Virus record (IMG/VR): IMGVR_UViG_3300046745_000027 | Location: 1 to 21,217 of that record | Source of the DNA: a virus | Reading direction: 5' to 3' (one strand) | DNA length: 21,217 nt | Shown: one piece after another, positions 6,787 to 17,298 of the stretch | Position numbering within the stretch: the first letter of the stretch is position 1 | Layout of the letters: every line of letters starts with the position of its first letter | Made by a program: the position numbers and the translations under genes | Notes under the pieces: generated by a model | What the model was told of the DNA's origin: nothing | Database searches by the model: none | What the model saw: the letters and a program-made list of their open reading frames with translations, nothing else

Positions 6787-9700
6787 TTACAAACGATTTG
6801 CTAAATTTTGAAGTCTACGAATTTCGTCGACATCTCCAAGTTGGGTGGCGTTTTTTATTTTATCATTATAGAATTTTTTCTTATCAACGTTACTGCGATC
6901 TGAAATTCGACCTATTGCAAATTCTTGTGCATCTGATAATGCTTGACGTAATCGTTGATGTACAATTAAAAATTCTTTTCTATTTAATTCTGCACCAGTT
7001 TTAGAAGCTTCTTTATATGCAGCTCTAAATTTTTTACCATCCGCAGAGTTCATAATTTTATTAATAGCTTTTTTAAAGATTTGATCTTCACCCATTAATC
7101 TAGTAACTTCTGATCTCTGTGGTCCACTTAATTTTACACCATTACCGTCAGTATTTAACTGTGGTCTACCGTCAAATTCTGCATCTATAAGAAACTGTTT
7201 TTCGGGAGACACATCATCTCTTACTTTAAATACAGGTGCATAAGCATTCCATGCTCTTGTAAAAAAACTATCTGGTTCTCTAACTTTACCACCATCAACC
7301 CAATCGTATGCAGCAGGAAGATTTCCTTTCATACCGGGGTTTCTGTTAGCTATAAGTTGTGTTACTTCGTTTTCTACTTCTTTAATTCCGGGACTCATTA
7401 ATCTAGATAGTTCATTTCTAAGTCCACTACCGGGTACAAGTCCACTACCAAAACTTGCAGCCCAACGAGCTGTTGCACTTGGGTTGCCTTGTAGTACGTC
7501 ATACAATGGCTCTATACCAGCTAAAAATGTTTTGTTTGTTAGGTTAGCACCTATCACATACATCATCTTTTGCATACCGATGTCCATAGTGTTAGGATCT
7601 AAAGTACCATCAGATCCCGGTACGTCAAAGTTATCCATGATATCAGCAGTAACTGCAATCCAATCACTGATAGCTCCTAAGCCTTCATAGCTATACCATT
7701 TACCATCCCAACCTTTGTAACTTCTAGGTTGCCAACCAAGTTGGTTTCTAGTACGTTGTCTAGTTTTATCGTAAATACCATTGCCATGTAATCTGTCAGA
7801 AGTAAACATTAAGGCTGCACCTGACATAGCAAATGCACCAATAGCTTTTCTACCTTTTAATTCTGCACGTATTGTTTCATACGCCATTTCTAACTTGTCG
7901 TCAGCTAGACCAGTAAGACCTCTTTGTTCTAATAAATTTCTAACATTAGTTATTGATTGATTAGAAAATGGTTCTGCATATTCATTTAATTGTTTGACAA
8001 ACAAACCCATTGGGTTATGTGAGCCAGTAAATTTAATCATGTTTGTTGCAGTACGCGGAAACATGAAAAATGGTCTAAGTAAAGGAAAGGTTCTAATAAT
8101 AGAGTTAAAACTATCAACAGCAGGACTGTCTAAGTTCATAGCTATTTCTTTAGATGCAAATTCTACACCTTTGTCAGTAATCATTCCATTATTATCAAAC
8201 ATCTCTTTGTATAGTTTTTTATTTAATCTTTCTATACTTTTAGCTGTCATCTTTTTTTTACCAGCTCTTGACATTAATTCATCATATACCTTACCTCTTG
8301 TTTCTACAGAGCCAATAAATGCTCTAGTAAATCCGTCAAATGCTGTCATAGAGTTAGCACTATAACGTAACCATGGATGGTTAGCTATATCATTCATAGA
8401 TTCTATTCTATCAACAATACCTGAAGGACCAAAGTTACCTGATTTTTCTTGTGCTTCTGCAAATGCTCTAAGAGCTTTTATTTCACCTTCGTTTTTAATA
8501 GCAATATCTTCTCTCATTACATAACCTACAGAGTTAGGATCTGTCCATGCTTTACGAAACACAAGTCTCATGTGATCGAAAGATTTTTGCATGGTATCAC
8601 CTACACCACCAAAGTACATGTAACTAGCTCTTCTTAATACATCCATATCTCCAGTCATTAATGCACCACCCATTGTAGAAATAGGTCTTTCTATCATTAA
8701 AGCTAAGTTAGACGCAGCAGCTTTTAGTGGTGTACCAATAGCTGAAAGAGTAGAGTTGTATATACTACCCCACACACCTTGCATAAATGCTGATTCATAT
8801 TCTGGCTTTCCATCAAAAAACATTTTTTTAACTATGCCAGTTTTATTTCTAAAATATGTATTTAATTCGGATATGTTATTTACTTTACCGTCAGTAAACT
8901 CATAAGCTAACATTAATGGTTTTAACATTTCTGGTCGCTCAGCATTTATTTGACGTATAGTGTCAATAGTATCAGCAGATTCTTTTGTTATATTTTTTAA
9001 ATTAGCTAATGTTTCTTCAGTGTTTTCTTTTATAAAAGACATGGCATTTTCCATAACCTTTTTCTTACCACCATGATTTGAGAAATCCATCTTTTTCATG
9101 CGGTTCCAAAGGTTAACCATATTAAGTGCCCTACCTCTTGCGTAAGATGTTTGACCTTTAATATTCATTAAATATTGTAAACGATCTAAAACTTGTTCTT
9201 GTGCTTGTTGTACAGCAGCAGTACCATTCATTAATCTAGCACCCTCTGCCATATCCTTTACTTGGTCAGCCATAGACTTACCTACATAAGCTTGAGCACG
9301 AGCTAGGTCCATATTCATGTAGTCATCAAAATACTTTTTAATAGCATTAAATACACCAACATAACCTTCAGAGTTTAACACTCTAGTACCTGTATCTATA
9401 TCTACACCAGAAAAATTATCTATAACACGTTTCATTTCATCGACATCTAAATCATATAAAGATGCTGCTAGGTCTTCACCATTTTTAACAACTTCCGCAT
9501 GTGTAATTTTTTTACCACTAGGTGATTGCCAATCTATATCTAATTTTAAATCTTTAGATAATTCTTTCATAGTCCCTAATCCAGCATCATCTAGATTAAG
9601 ACCATCTTTTAATGCAGAATCAGAAAATACACTACCTACACTACCATGTACACTATCAATATTTTTATTAATACGTACAACGTCAACTGATGCAGATACA

Positions 9701-10815
9701 ATACCTCCGGGATCTGTTGTTCTAAATCCTGTTTCGTATTCATCATAAATATCATGTACACCTTTTAATGGTTGATCTAAGTCAATATTACCAGTTTCAT
9801 CTGTAGCTAATCTTATATTACGTTTACCTATATCATTAAATTCTTTAACACGTTTAGCATTGTTAACGGTCATTTCTTCGCCTGCATCACCACTAGCATA
9901 CTTCCAAGTTTTGTTTACAAACTCTTTAGCTCGCTCGTTTTTTGGCAACCATTTAGTAGCATCATCTACACCTTTCATAGCTCTAGCTATTTTAGTAGCT
10001 CCTAACATAAAATCACCAAAGAAACTAAGACCTATGCCCTCGTTTCTATTCTTCATTCTTTTAGTATCAGGGCTATCAGTGTCAAGTGTTGCTATGTCGT
10101 CAGGAATCCAACCGTATGTGCTTGGAAACATTTTCTTTAAGGAACCAGTAGCGTTATCTTCAAATTCATTAAACTCTATAACTTGGTCTACTACTGCACC
10201 AGCAGCAGCATCTATTCCAGCACTACCAAACCACTTTACAAGTCGTTTGTCACCTAATGCCCATTTTACTTTTGCATGAGCACTGGCTCCTCCTTTTTTT
10301 AGAAGTCCACCAATACTTAGTGAAGGTATAATAATAGAAGCCATTTGTCTTACACCTTGTAAACTAGCACTTTCATACTTAGGTAACTTAGGTAAGTTTA
10401 CTCCGGGTACAAGGTTGACAGTATCTGTTAAGAAATCAATGTATCCAGCTCCAGCAGCAGCAGGGTAGTTACCCCAATTTCGTGGATCTAATACATTACC
10501 TGATTGACTACTAAATCCTTTAGAAAAGTTTTTTCGAGTTTGTTCTCTGTAAGATTCAATTTTAGCGTCAAAGTCAGAACGAGGTTCTTTTTTTGGTTTT
10601 GATTCAGGATCAGGTTCAGGTGTAGATTGTTGTTGTGTTGTTTCCGTAGAAACCTGTTGAGATTGATCGGTAGTAGCTTGTTGTACCTGACCTTGGTCTA
10701 CAGGTGCTTGTTGATTTATACCTAATTCGGCATCTTGTTCAGCAAACAGCTTTTTAGCTTCGTCTGTAATAATAGGCGCTACTTTTTCTATCTCATTTAA
10801 TACTTCGTCGTTCAT
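6787..10815 (-). CDS. Internal virion (core/ejection) protein, T7 gp16-like
   Basis: A 1342 aa protein in the position of T7 gp16 (1318 aa), between the gp15-like gene (1 nt spacing) and the tail fibre. gp16 is carried in the capsid and ejected to help form the channel that moves DNA into the cell. Seen here: an acidic start, a Gln/Pro/Thr-rich low-complexity segment (residues about 34-80), and scattered hydrophobic Gly/Ala-rich stretches that could insert into membranes (GIGLSFFGDFMLGATKIARA, STLSAIGTPLKAAASNLALM, AIGAFAMSGAALMFTS). Long Lys/Glu-rich helices lie between these and in the last 150 residues. I see no clear lytic transglycosylase domain at the N-terminus, unlike T7 gp16. Assignment rests on size, order and composition rather than strong motif identity. 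Confidence 0.78.
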   Translation of the reverse strand: MNDEVLNEIEKVAPIITDEAKKLFAEQDAELGINQQAPVDQGQVQQATTDQSQQVSTETTQQQSTPEPDPESKPKKEPRSDFDAKIESYREQTRKNFSKGFSSQSGNVLDPRNWGNYPAAAGAGYIDFLTDTVNLVPGVNLPKLPKYESASLQGVRQMASIIIPSLSIGGLLKKGGASAHAKVKWALGDKRLVKWFGSAGIDAAAGAVVDQVIEFNEFEDNATGSLKKMFPSTYGWIPDDIATLDTDSPDTKRMKNRNEGIGLSFFGDFMLGATKIARAMKGVDDATKWLPKNERAKEFVNKTWKYASGDAGEEMTVNNAKRVKEFNDIGKRNIRLATDETGNIDLDQPLKGVHDIYDEYETGFRTTDPGGIVSASVDVVRINKNIDSVHGSVGSVFSDSALKDGLNLDDAGLGTMKELSKDLKLDIDWQSPSGKKITHAEVVKNGEDLAASLYDLDVDEMKRVIDNFSGVDIDTGTRVLNSEGYVGVFNAIKKYFDDYMNMDLARAQAYVGKSMADQVKDMAEGARLMNGTAAVQQAQEQVLDRLQYLMNIKGQTSYARGRALNMVNLWNRMKKMDFSNHGGKKKVMENAMSFIKENTEETLANLKNITKESADTIDTIRQINAERPEMLKPLMLAYEFTDGKVNNISELNTYFRNKTGIVKKMFFDGKPEYESAFMQGVWGSIYNSTLSAIGTPLKAAASNLALMIERPISTMGGALMTGDMDVLRRASYMYFGGVGDTMQKSFDHMRLVFRKAWTDPNSVGYVMREDIAIKNEGEIKALRAFAEAQEKSGNFGPSGIVDRIESMNDIANHPWLRYSANSMTAFDGFTRAFIGSVETRGKVYDELMSRAGKKKMTAKSIERLNKKLYKEMFDNNGMITDKGVEFASKEIAMNLDSPAVDSFNSIIRTFPLLRPFFMFPRTATNMIKFTGSHNPMGLFVKQLNEYAEPFSNQSITNVRNLLEQRGLTGLADDKLEMAYETIRAELKGRKAIGAFAMSGAALMFTSDRLHGNGIYDKTRQRTRNQLGWQPRSYKGWDGKWYSYEGLGAISDWIAVTADIMDNFDVPGSDGTLDPNTMDIGMQKMMYVIGANLTNKTFLAGIEPLYDVLQGNPSATARWAASFGSGLVPGSGLRNELSRLMSPGIKEVENEVTQLIANRNPGMKGNLPAAYDWVDGGKVREPDSFFTRAWNAYAPVFKVRDDVSPEKQFLIDAEFDGRPQLNTDGNGVKLSGPQRSEVTRLMGEDQIFKKAINKIMNSADGKKFRAAYKEASKTGAELNRKEFLIVHQRLRQALSDAQEFAIGRISDRSNVDKKKFYNDKIKNATQLGDVDEIRRLQNLANRL

Positions 10816-10816
10816 T

Positions 10817-13099
10817 TTAATTAAAGTCTTTTCTTATTGTGTTGGCTAGTGCTTCTTTGTTAGTACCGCCACTATATTTATATAGAGCTTTGTTGTACTC
10901 AAGAAACTCATAGTCATCTAACTGAGCAAAAGGATCTCCTCCAAAGTTTAAATCTATATCTAATTTAGGTAATATTTCCATTGCTGCTGCAAATTCAGAA
11001 AATGTAGTTCCATTATTCTCTGCAAATAATTTAAAGTCTTCGCCTTTTTCAAAAGGTACAAGATTAATATTTTCTTTTCCAGAAGTTGCATTTAAACGTA
11101 GATTAGTATTAGGTGTTTTATATTGTTCGTACTTCTTTATTTCAGCAGGATCTAAGTCTCTGTAGTCTTTTAAGAATGCTGGTTCTGTTAGTCGTTCTAA
11201 GTTAACAAGTTCACGTTGTCTTTGCATAACTTCAAAAGCATCTATTTGATCGTTAGGATACATAGCATTATGCATCTCAGCAATCGTATGAGCTTTTTGC
11301 GGAATACTACCAGCAGAACTACCAAATGTGTCATTAAAACTTTCTAGATACGTAGGGTTAAACATTGGTGTTTTACTTACAGCATTAGGTACAGTTTTAA
11401 TTACTTCTCTATATTCTTGAAAATCCTCTAAACTATTTGTTTTTACTTTGTCAAAATCTTCACCAAAGTTTGTTTCTATTCTCCACTTTCCGGGAGCTTC
11501 ACGTAATGGATGATCGTCACCTTTATCGTTAGCTACTACAGCAGCATTTAGTTGATTTAAAACATCTTGATAAGCCAAACCATGTGGGTCGTCTACCTTA
11601 CCCATGTATGCTTCTACTTTTTTGGCATACTCTGCTTTTGCCCATCTAGCTACTTGTTTTTGACCAAACGTACCTTTACCAACACTTAATTCAGAACTAA
11701 TAAATGTTTCTAATAAAGTTGTATTACTTTTAGCTTGACCATTACCAGTATCTGTTTGTTTAGCAATGTTCTGCAAGTTACCATCAGAAGCAACAAGAAT
11801 ACCCATGCTATTTAGTTTAGATGTGGTTAACAAACCTTTTTCAGCTAAGTCTAATGCTTCTTGTTTCTGTGCTCGTAGTGCATTTTTATCTTGACTCATT
11901 TCAGAAATGATAGTGTCAAGTCTACCATCGTAGTTACCACTAGATAATTGGTTAGCTCTAAGATTTTTAAATTTCTTTATATCTTCGTCACTAAAACCTT
12001 CTTCATAAGTAAAACCACCTTCAGGTGTTAGATCTGTTAGTAGTTCGTCTGTTTGGTTTCTATGTCCTATTTCTAGTCCTGTCTTTTCACGTCTGTACTT
12101 TTCGTTTTCAAAGTCAGCTTTTTTCTGTTCTATCTCAGCAATGTCTGCTGCAAAATAATCACCGTAATAATACTCTTTACCATCAGCAAAGCTAGTAAAT
12201 TTATTTTTGTCATTTTTAGCTTTCATCTCCTTAATCATATTGTCTGTAATAAGACCTTGGTCAGCTAAGTTTTTAGATATCTCTATAGCTTCTCTTCTAG
12301 CTGGACCATTCTGTACGAAAGGACCACGTTCATTAACGTATGATATAAAACAACTACCACCACCTTTTGAGTTTACACATTTGACAAAGTTAGATTGAGC
12401 GATTTGTTTACGTTGTGTTTCAATCTCCTCTTCTCTACCTGTTGTCCAACCGTTGTAAGCATCTTGTTGGAGGTCGCGTTGTTTTTCGTATATACCCTCT
12501 TCTTGTAAGAGTACAGGGTTTATACCTTTAAACTTTCTAAAAAACTCTCTGTTATATACTTGTTCAGCAGCTTTGTATTCTTCGTAGGTTGTAGCACCTT
12601 TTAATCTTGGATCACCTTTTGGGTTGTATTCAGCAAGTCTTGATCTAGCATAAGCTGTTACAGCACCTGTTTTCATAGCTGGACTCATCTTTCTAAACTC
12701 TTCTCCAGTCCAGATGTCCCCACCACTAGCTCTCCATTTAGCGGCAGCTTCGTCTATAGCTATACCGTCTTCTATAACACCACCTTTAGCTTCTCTGTAA
12801 GCTGAAAGTTCATCATCGCTAAAACCGTTTTCATAATACCACTCATAACCTTTGGCAATGTCCTCCTCGCGTTTTTGTTCTTCGCGTTGCTCGAAGATAC
12901 CACCGAGGGTTTTAGACATAGAGGCTAGTTGTGCCATATCTTTACCAGCATCCTGTGCTGCGTTTTTATAATTACTTAGTTCTTGTGACCAGTAATTATT
13001 CATGCCCTCGTTGATTTCTTTGTAACTATTAATTAAAGGAGCTACATAATCCTCGGACCTTTCGGGTTCAAAGGAACCACCTTGAAATGAGTCTGTCAT
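10817..13099 (-). CDS. Internal virion (core/ejection) protein, T7 gp15-like
   Basis: A 760 aa protein, close to T7 gp15 (747 aa), placed between the gp14-like gene (3 nt gap) and the gp16-like gene (1 nt gap). In T7, gp15 is a core protein that stacks on gp14 and gp16 and forms the periplasmic part of the ejection conduit. The sequence is hydrophilic and helix-rich, with many Glu/Lys and Gln (EQREEQKREEDIAKGYEWYY; REEEIETQRKQIAQSNFVKC), and has no membrane segment. A local Cys pair, KCVNSKGGGSCF, at about residues 240-251 is a small oddity in an otherwise Cys-free protein. Function is assigned by synteny and size. Confidence 0.78.
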   Translation of the reverse strand: MTDSFQGGSFEPERSEDYVAPLINSYKEINEGMNNYWSQELSNYKNAAQDAGKDMAQLASMSKTLGGIFEQREEQKREEDIAKGYEWYYENGFSDDELSAYREAKGGVIEDGIAIDEAAAKWRASGGDIWTGEEFRKMSPAMKTGAVTAYARSRLAEYNPKGDPRLKGATTYEEYKAAEQVYNREFFRKFKGINPVLLQEEGIYEKQRDLQQDAYNGWTTGREEEIETQRKQIAQSNFVKCVNSKGGGSCFISYVNERGPFVQNGPARREAIEISKNLADQGLITDNMIKEMKAKNDKNKFTSFADGKEYYYGDYFAADIAEIEQKKADFENEKYRREKTGLEIGHRNQTDELLTDLTPEGGFTYEEGFSDEDIKKFKNLRANQLSSGNYDGRLDTIISEMSQDKNALRAQKQEALDLAEKGLLTTSKLNSMGILVASDGNLQNIAKQTDTGNGQAKSNTTLLETFISSELSVGKGTFGQKQVARWAKAEYAKKVEAYMGKVDDPHGLAYQDVLNQLNAAVVANDKGDDHPLREAPGKWRIETNFGEDFDKVKTNSLEDFQEYREVIKTVPNAVSKTPMFNPTYLESFNDTFGSSAGSIPQKAHTIAEMHNAMYPNDQIDAFEVMQRQRELVNLERLTEPAFLKDYRDLDPAEIKKYEQYKTPNTNLRLNATSGKENINLVPFEKGEDFKLFAENNGTTFSEFAAAMEILPKLDIDLNFGGDPFAQLDDYEFLEYNKALYKYSGGTNKEALANTIRKDFN

Positions 13100-13102
13100 A
13101 AT

Positions 13103-13939
13103 TTAATAATTGAAATATGAACCTGTAGGACTAGGTACATAACTAAAATCAGGTAATGCATTTACATTAAAATCCATGCCACTAAATGTACCAATACCAC
13201 CAAAATCTGCATCAAAAGTTGAACTAATATCCATACCTCCTAATCCACCTCCAGTATAGTCTACATCAAAATTACCAAGAGATGAATAATCAGTAGTAGG
13301 TGCTCCGGGATCTTGAGTCATACCCCCAGCTAAAGCGCCTGCTGCGCCCACAAAAGCATTCATCATAGTCATGCCTGTGCCTCTTAGTTGTGGAGGGTTA
13401 GGTGCCATAGAAGGTACTGGGTTAAATGCTACCTGAGAGAATAAACCTCTACGAGCACTAACCTGTCTTCTTCTAATGTTCTCTGTATTTTCTTTAAACT
13501 TTTCTCTAGCCATAGAAAGACCAAAAGCTTGTCTACCAGTGTATCTACCAAACTCAGCCATATCCAGAGTTTCACCTCTTTGAACTGACCTACCAGTTTG
13601 ACCACTAGCTCTACGTGCTCCTAGTTTCTTTGACACGAGTTGTCTAAACTTTTCTTCGTTCTGAGCTGTTACTTTACCACCTAAAGCACGTAAATTAGAT
13701 TGTGCTTTAGCGTAGCCACGTTGTGCAGCTAGATCATTTTCGTTTAGATCTATATTGTATTTGTTAACTTTAGCGCCATAAACAGAGAGTTGTTGGAACC
13801 AGTTACGCTTACGCATTTCCAGTGCACGTTCATACTCTCTTATTCTTCTAGCATTCTCAGCTTTGATTGCTTTCGCTTGACCAATGCCACCAAGAATACT
13901 ACCGGCTGCTTTAAAGATTGCGCCAGCTCCTATTGCCAC
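13103..13939 (-). CDS. Internal virion (core) protein, T7 gp14-like
   Basis: A 278 aa protein in the gp14 position (196 aa in T7). It has the usual architecture: a hydrophobic Gly/Ala-rich N-terminus (MAIGAGAIFKAAGSILGGIG), a long basic helical region (NARRIREYERALEMRKRN through AREKFKENTENIRRRQV), then a second Gly/Ala-rich hydrophobic stretch (MNAFVGAAGALAGG, about 195-208) and a Gly/Asp/Phe-rich C-terminal extension. T7 gp14 inserts in the outer membrane during DNA ejection; the two hydrophobic stretches fit that role. The gene overlaps the end of the gp13-like gene by 29 nt in another frame. The extra C-terminal tail compared with T7 is a lineage feature. Confidence 0.82.
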   Translation of the reverse strand: MAIGAGAIFKAAGSILGGIGQAKAIKAENARRIREYERALEMRKRNWFQQLSVYGAKVNKYNIDLNENDLAAQRGYAKAQSNLRALGGKVTAQNEEKFRQLVSKKLGARRASGQTGRSVQRGETLDMAEFGRYTGRQAFGLSMAREKFKENTENIRRRQVSARRGLFSQVAFNPVPSMAPNPPQLRGTGMTMMNAFVGAAGALAGGMTQDPGAPTTDYSSLGNFDVDYTGGGLGGMDISSTFDADFGGIGTFSGMDFNVNALPDFSYVPSPTGSYFNY

Positions 13940-14363
13940 GGCAAAACTCCATAAATGATAATTGATTAGGTCCGTGTTTTACTTCCCTTAGAAATTTGAA
14001 CCCTAGGAATCTCAGTAGTTTAATATGTACTTTATTGCGTTTGTCCACAATGTTCCATAATAACTTTTCTTTTCTACCCTCTACATATCTTTTTGCTTCT
14101 TTAGCAAATGTAACTGGGTAGTCTTCTATTGCAGACGTGCATACCATCCAAATCTTTCCATCTGGAGATACTCCTGCCATGCCTGCTATTTGACCATCAG
14201 GTACCTTAAAGTACACTGAGTCGCAGTTATTCATTCCTACAACTAATGCATTCTCAGGATCATGTCCATGACCTTCGGTAATTTCTCTGTAGTCATCTGG
14301 TAGTAAATTGGAAGCTACTGCAATAGCAGCCTCCAATGTTGCTGGGTGAATGTATTTAGACAC
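13911..14363 (-). CDS. T7 gp13-like protein with GNAT-like fold (DUF2833 type)
   Basis: A 150 aa protein in the T7 gene 13 position, overlapping tail tube B by 8 nt and the gp14-like gene by 29 nt. Its C-terminal half, LLWNIVDKRNKVHIKLLRFL followed by GFKFLREV, parallels T7 gp13 (LWNYVWVGNTSHIRFLKTIG), the region that looks like the end of an acetyltransferase fold. The middle segment GQIAGMAGVSPDGKIWMVCT resembles the corresponding T7 strand region. T7 gp13 is needed for infectious particles but is not a stable virion part; an acetyltransferase activity has not, to my knowledge, been shown. Assignment is by synteny and local similarity. Confidence 0.77.
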   Translation of the reverse strand: MSKYIHPATLEAAIAVASNLLPDDYREITEGHGHDPENALVVGMNNCDSVYFKVPDGQIAGMAGVSPDGKIWMVCTSAIEDYPVTFAKEAKRYVEGRKEKLLWNIVDKRNKVHIKLLRFLGFKFLREVKHGPNQLSFMEFCRGNRSWRNL

Positions 14364-17298
14364 GTGTGTAATTTCTATTGGTGTATTTACCTTCCCACTG
14401 ATACGAAACTATCGTAGCGGGTGAAGGGTGTTTAGATTTTACAGTAATTATTAAATTCTTATTTCTTTCATAACAAGGTATTGTGCCAGTTATATCTGGT
14501 ACGAACCCTATGTTATTTGCATTATAATCGTCAGCTATAGTTGATTCTACTACTTGATTAAATAAAGGTTTACCACTTCTATTTACTTCCATGTTATATA
14601 AACCAACTTGTCCAAAATTAAATTTAACTCTATGTATTACTAAATCAGCTCTAGTATCTTTTCTTGTAGCACTACCTGATCTATAAGTAAAGAAGATTTT
14701 AGGTAACTCTACTTGCATCTCAAATTGATATCCAATAAGAAATGTTTCTCCAGACCAGTTTCCTGTTATTTCTAGGTTAGAACCATTAATAGTTACGTCT
14801 GCAAATCTACCTAAGTTAGTACCAGAATCAGTATCGTAAGCTGCAATATCATTAGAGCTTTCAAATCCTGTAGGTTTTGCAAATGTAGTTTTACCAGTTG
14901 TACTATTATAAGTACCACCACCTGTAGTAACACTTGTACAGTGATCTAAGTGTATAGGGTAATCTTCTCCAGCAGTTACAAAATGACCATTGTCATCTAA
15001 CTTAATAGAGTATTTTAATAATTGATCTTTGTTGTTATTTCTTACTACTACATATAATGCATCGTCTAACATACAATGATATCTAATGGTACCAGTTAAA
15101 GTCCATTGAAACCATGCCTGTAATATACGTTCATTACCTGAAGTAAAATATCTGTAACCATATAAAACTGATTGATCTTCTTCACTAAATAATACTAATC
15201 CGTTTTCTCTAGAGTTAGATATAAGTTTTAAATCGTTCTCAAATAACTGAGATACTACTTTACTTTGTTCTACAACATCCGGTTCACCTTCTCTTCTTAC
15301 CTGTGACATTTCAAAGAATCTACTATATTTATTAGCATTATCTAAGAAACCAATAGTAGTTCCTAAGTTTACTGGATTAGTTTTAAAGTTAAAGTTGTAT
15401 GATGCAAGTCTATTTATTTTAGCTGTATTAGGATTAAACAAGTCACTATCTGTAGTCAACATAAATTGTTGGTTTTTAGAAAATAACACTAATCCCGTAT
15501 TTACTTGTATAGCATCATAAATTATAGCTGGGTATTCTGAACTGCAAGATAAATCTATTGGGTCAACATTTGAAAAACTGATAGCAGTCCTAGCCCAGAA
15601 ATTAAAAAAGTTTCCCGGACGAGAAAGTATTACGTTCTCATCACTAAGCATGGCTAATCTATTTCTAAAGAATACCATTTTATTTATAGTCTTACCTACA
15701 AAGGATGCCTGTGGGTTAGTGCCACCTACTCCAGTATCTCCTACTTCTGCACCTTCCCATGCTACTTGTGATAAGGTAAATGTTGTTGAGTTAGTTCTGA
15801 CTAATTGTAGTGGCATAGTACCAGCATCAAAGTTAGTCTTAGCTCCCGGTAACACACATTCTTCCCACACACCTTCACCATCAAAACCATTATTAGCAAT
15901 AAACTTTAAGTAATAATCATCTTCTTCAGCAGCACCGTTCTGAACTTTTACTACAAAACCATCTTTACATTGTCTTGGTAAGTCATCTACAGTAAGTACT
16001 TCTCCAGCTACAACATTTAATAATTCACTAACTGGTGTAGAAACGTTAAATAAATTCTGTTCTACTCCATTTTGTACATTAGAAGTTCTGGTAATATAAA
16101 GACCATTACCTATTTGTTGTACATTATTAAAGTTTCCTGTAGCTACTATCTCTGCTCTAAGAGTACCAAGTATAGATTCTGGAGTTACTGTTGTTTTAGT
16201 GTCAAACGATGTAGGGTTAGGTCTAACTAATCCTAGATTAGCTTGTACGGATGATGAGCTAGTTTCATTAATAGTTACTTTATAATAACCATCTTTCATG
16301 TACACATAGAAATAGTCGCCTGTTTGCCACCCCTCGCCGCCATAGAGAAGGTCATTTGTTGTTGTGTACCTTGTTCTATATTCAACGTTAGATCCAGCTC
16401 CTACGGGCGTAGACTGCCCTGTGGTAGTAATTCTAAAATATAGGTTACTTCTACCTGATTGTCCTGATTGATTACTTGAGTTATATATATTTACTTGATA
16501 GCTAAATGACGTGTCAGTTTGAGTGTCTCCTGATACATCTCTGGTACCCCCTACAGCATCATTATCAACTAAAGTACCACCACTAGCTATATCAAATATT
16601 CTAGTTCCTACATTAGGAGCTAAGTCATCTGACCCGGGTCCTGCATCTTCATCACATCTAGTAGTATTATTTACTCTATTTACATGAGTATCCATATGAC
16701 CATTACTGGTGCAATAGTTATTACTAGATCTTACCATTTCTACGCTTATTCTAGTAGCTGTAGTAATAGTTGTAAAATTTGCATTATCAAATAAATTTAA
16801 AGCATACTGAGCTGCATACTTTAATGTTTTTAGTTCTATAAATACTTCTGGAGGTCTTAGTGGTTCTATAGTATTAGCCATAGCAACAGTTTTAGTTCTG
16901 TTAGTTAAGAACGTAAAATCGTTGATAGTTAGTGTCTGTATATCCTCGTCATTACTATGAGATAGATATGTAGCCATAGCAGATGTAGAACCAGTAACAG
17001 TCATCTCTGAACCGTCGTTACACTTCCACATATTTATGTCACCAGTTCTACTAACCTGACCTATATACTGTTCGTCTTCATCTCTGTAGTAATGAAACCA
17101 TCTACCAGTAGCAGATGAATTATTAGTCCCATCACTTAGAGAAGTAACAAGTTTTCCACCGGGACGTTTAAGTAAACCATGTGTTACATCAGGTAAAACA
17201 TTGTTTGCAACATTAACCTGTCCCGGGATTTTTAGTTCGTCTGGCTGTTGTGAAACGCCACCGGTTAATGTAGGTACTAATTGTGTAACACTTGCCAT
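14356..17298 (-). CDS. Tail tubular protein B (T7 gp12-like nozzle protein)
   Basis: A 980 aa protein. The N-terminus (QLVPTLTGGVSQQPDELKIP, then a KRPGG segment) matches the T7 gp12 start (IKNLKGGISQQPDILRYPDQ ... LQKRPP) in order and key residues. gp12 forms the hexameric nozzle at the tip of the short tail. T7 gp12 is 794 aa; the extra length probably lies in the Thr/Ser/Asn-rich, fibre-like region at about residues 170-400 (RSSNNYCTSNGHMDTHVNRV through YRTRYTTTNDLLYGGEGW), possibly an inserted surface domain. Its ATG overlaps the gp11 stop as TAATG (17300-17296), a sign of translational coupling, and its 3' end overlaps the gp13-like start. Confidence 0.92.
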   Translation of the reverse strand: MASVTQLVPTLTGGVSQQPDELKIPGQVNVANNVLPDVTHGLLKRPGGKLVTSLSDGTNNSSATGRWFHYYRDEDEQYIGQVSRTGDINMWKCNDGSEMTVTGSTSAMATYLSHSNDEDIQTLTINDFTFLTNRTKTVAMANTIEPLRPPEVFIELKTLKYAAQYALNLFDNANFTTITTATRISVEMVRSSNNYCTSNGHMDTHVNRVNNTTRCDEDAGPGSDDLAPNVGTRIFDIASGGTLVDNDAVGGTRDVSGDTQTDTSFSYQVNIYNSSNQSGQSGRSNLYFRITTTGQSTPVGAGSNVEYRTRYTTTNDLLYGGEGWQTGDYFYVYMKDGYYKVTINETSSSSVQANLGLVRPNPTSFDTKTTVTPESILGTLRAEIVATGNFNNVQQIGNGLYITRTSNVQNGVEQNLFNVSTPVSELLNVVAGEVLTVDDLPRQCKDGFVVKVQNGAAEEDDYYLKFIANNGFDGEGVWEECVLPGAKTNFDAGTMPLQLVRTNSTTFTLSQVAWEGAEVGDTGVGGTNPQASFVGKTINKMVFFRNRLAMLSDENVILSRPGNFFNFWARTAISFSNVDPIDLSCSSEYPAIIYDAIQVNTGLVLFSKNQQFMLTTDSDLFNPNTAKINRLASYNFNFKTNPVNLGTTIGFLDNANKYSRFFEMSQVRREGEPDVVEQSKVVSQLFENDLKLISNSRENGLVLFSEEDQSVLYGYRYFTSGNERILQAWFQWTLTGTIRYHCMLDDALYVVVRNNNKDQLLKYSIKLDDNGHFVTAGEDYPIHLDHCTSVTTGGGTYNSTTGKTTFAKPTGFESSNDIAAYDTDSGTNLGRFADVTINGSNLEITGNWSGETFLIGYQFEMQVELPKIFFTYRSGSATRKDTRADLVIHRVKFNFGQVGLYNMEVNRSGKPLFNQVVESTIADDYNANNIGFVPDITGTIPCYERNKNLIITVKSKHPSPATIVSYQWEGKYTNRNYTRV

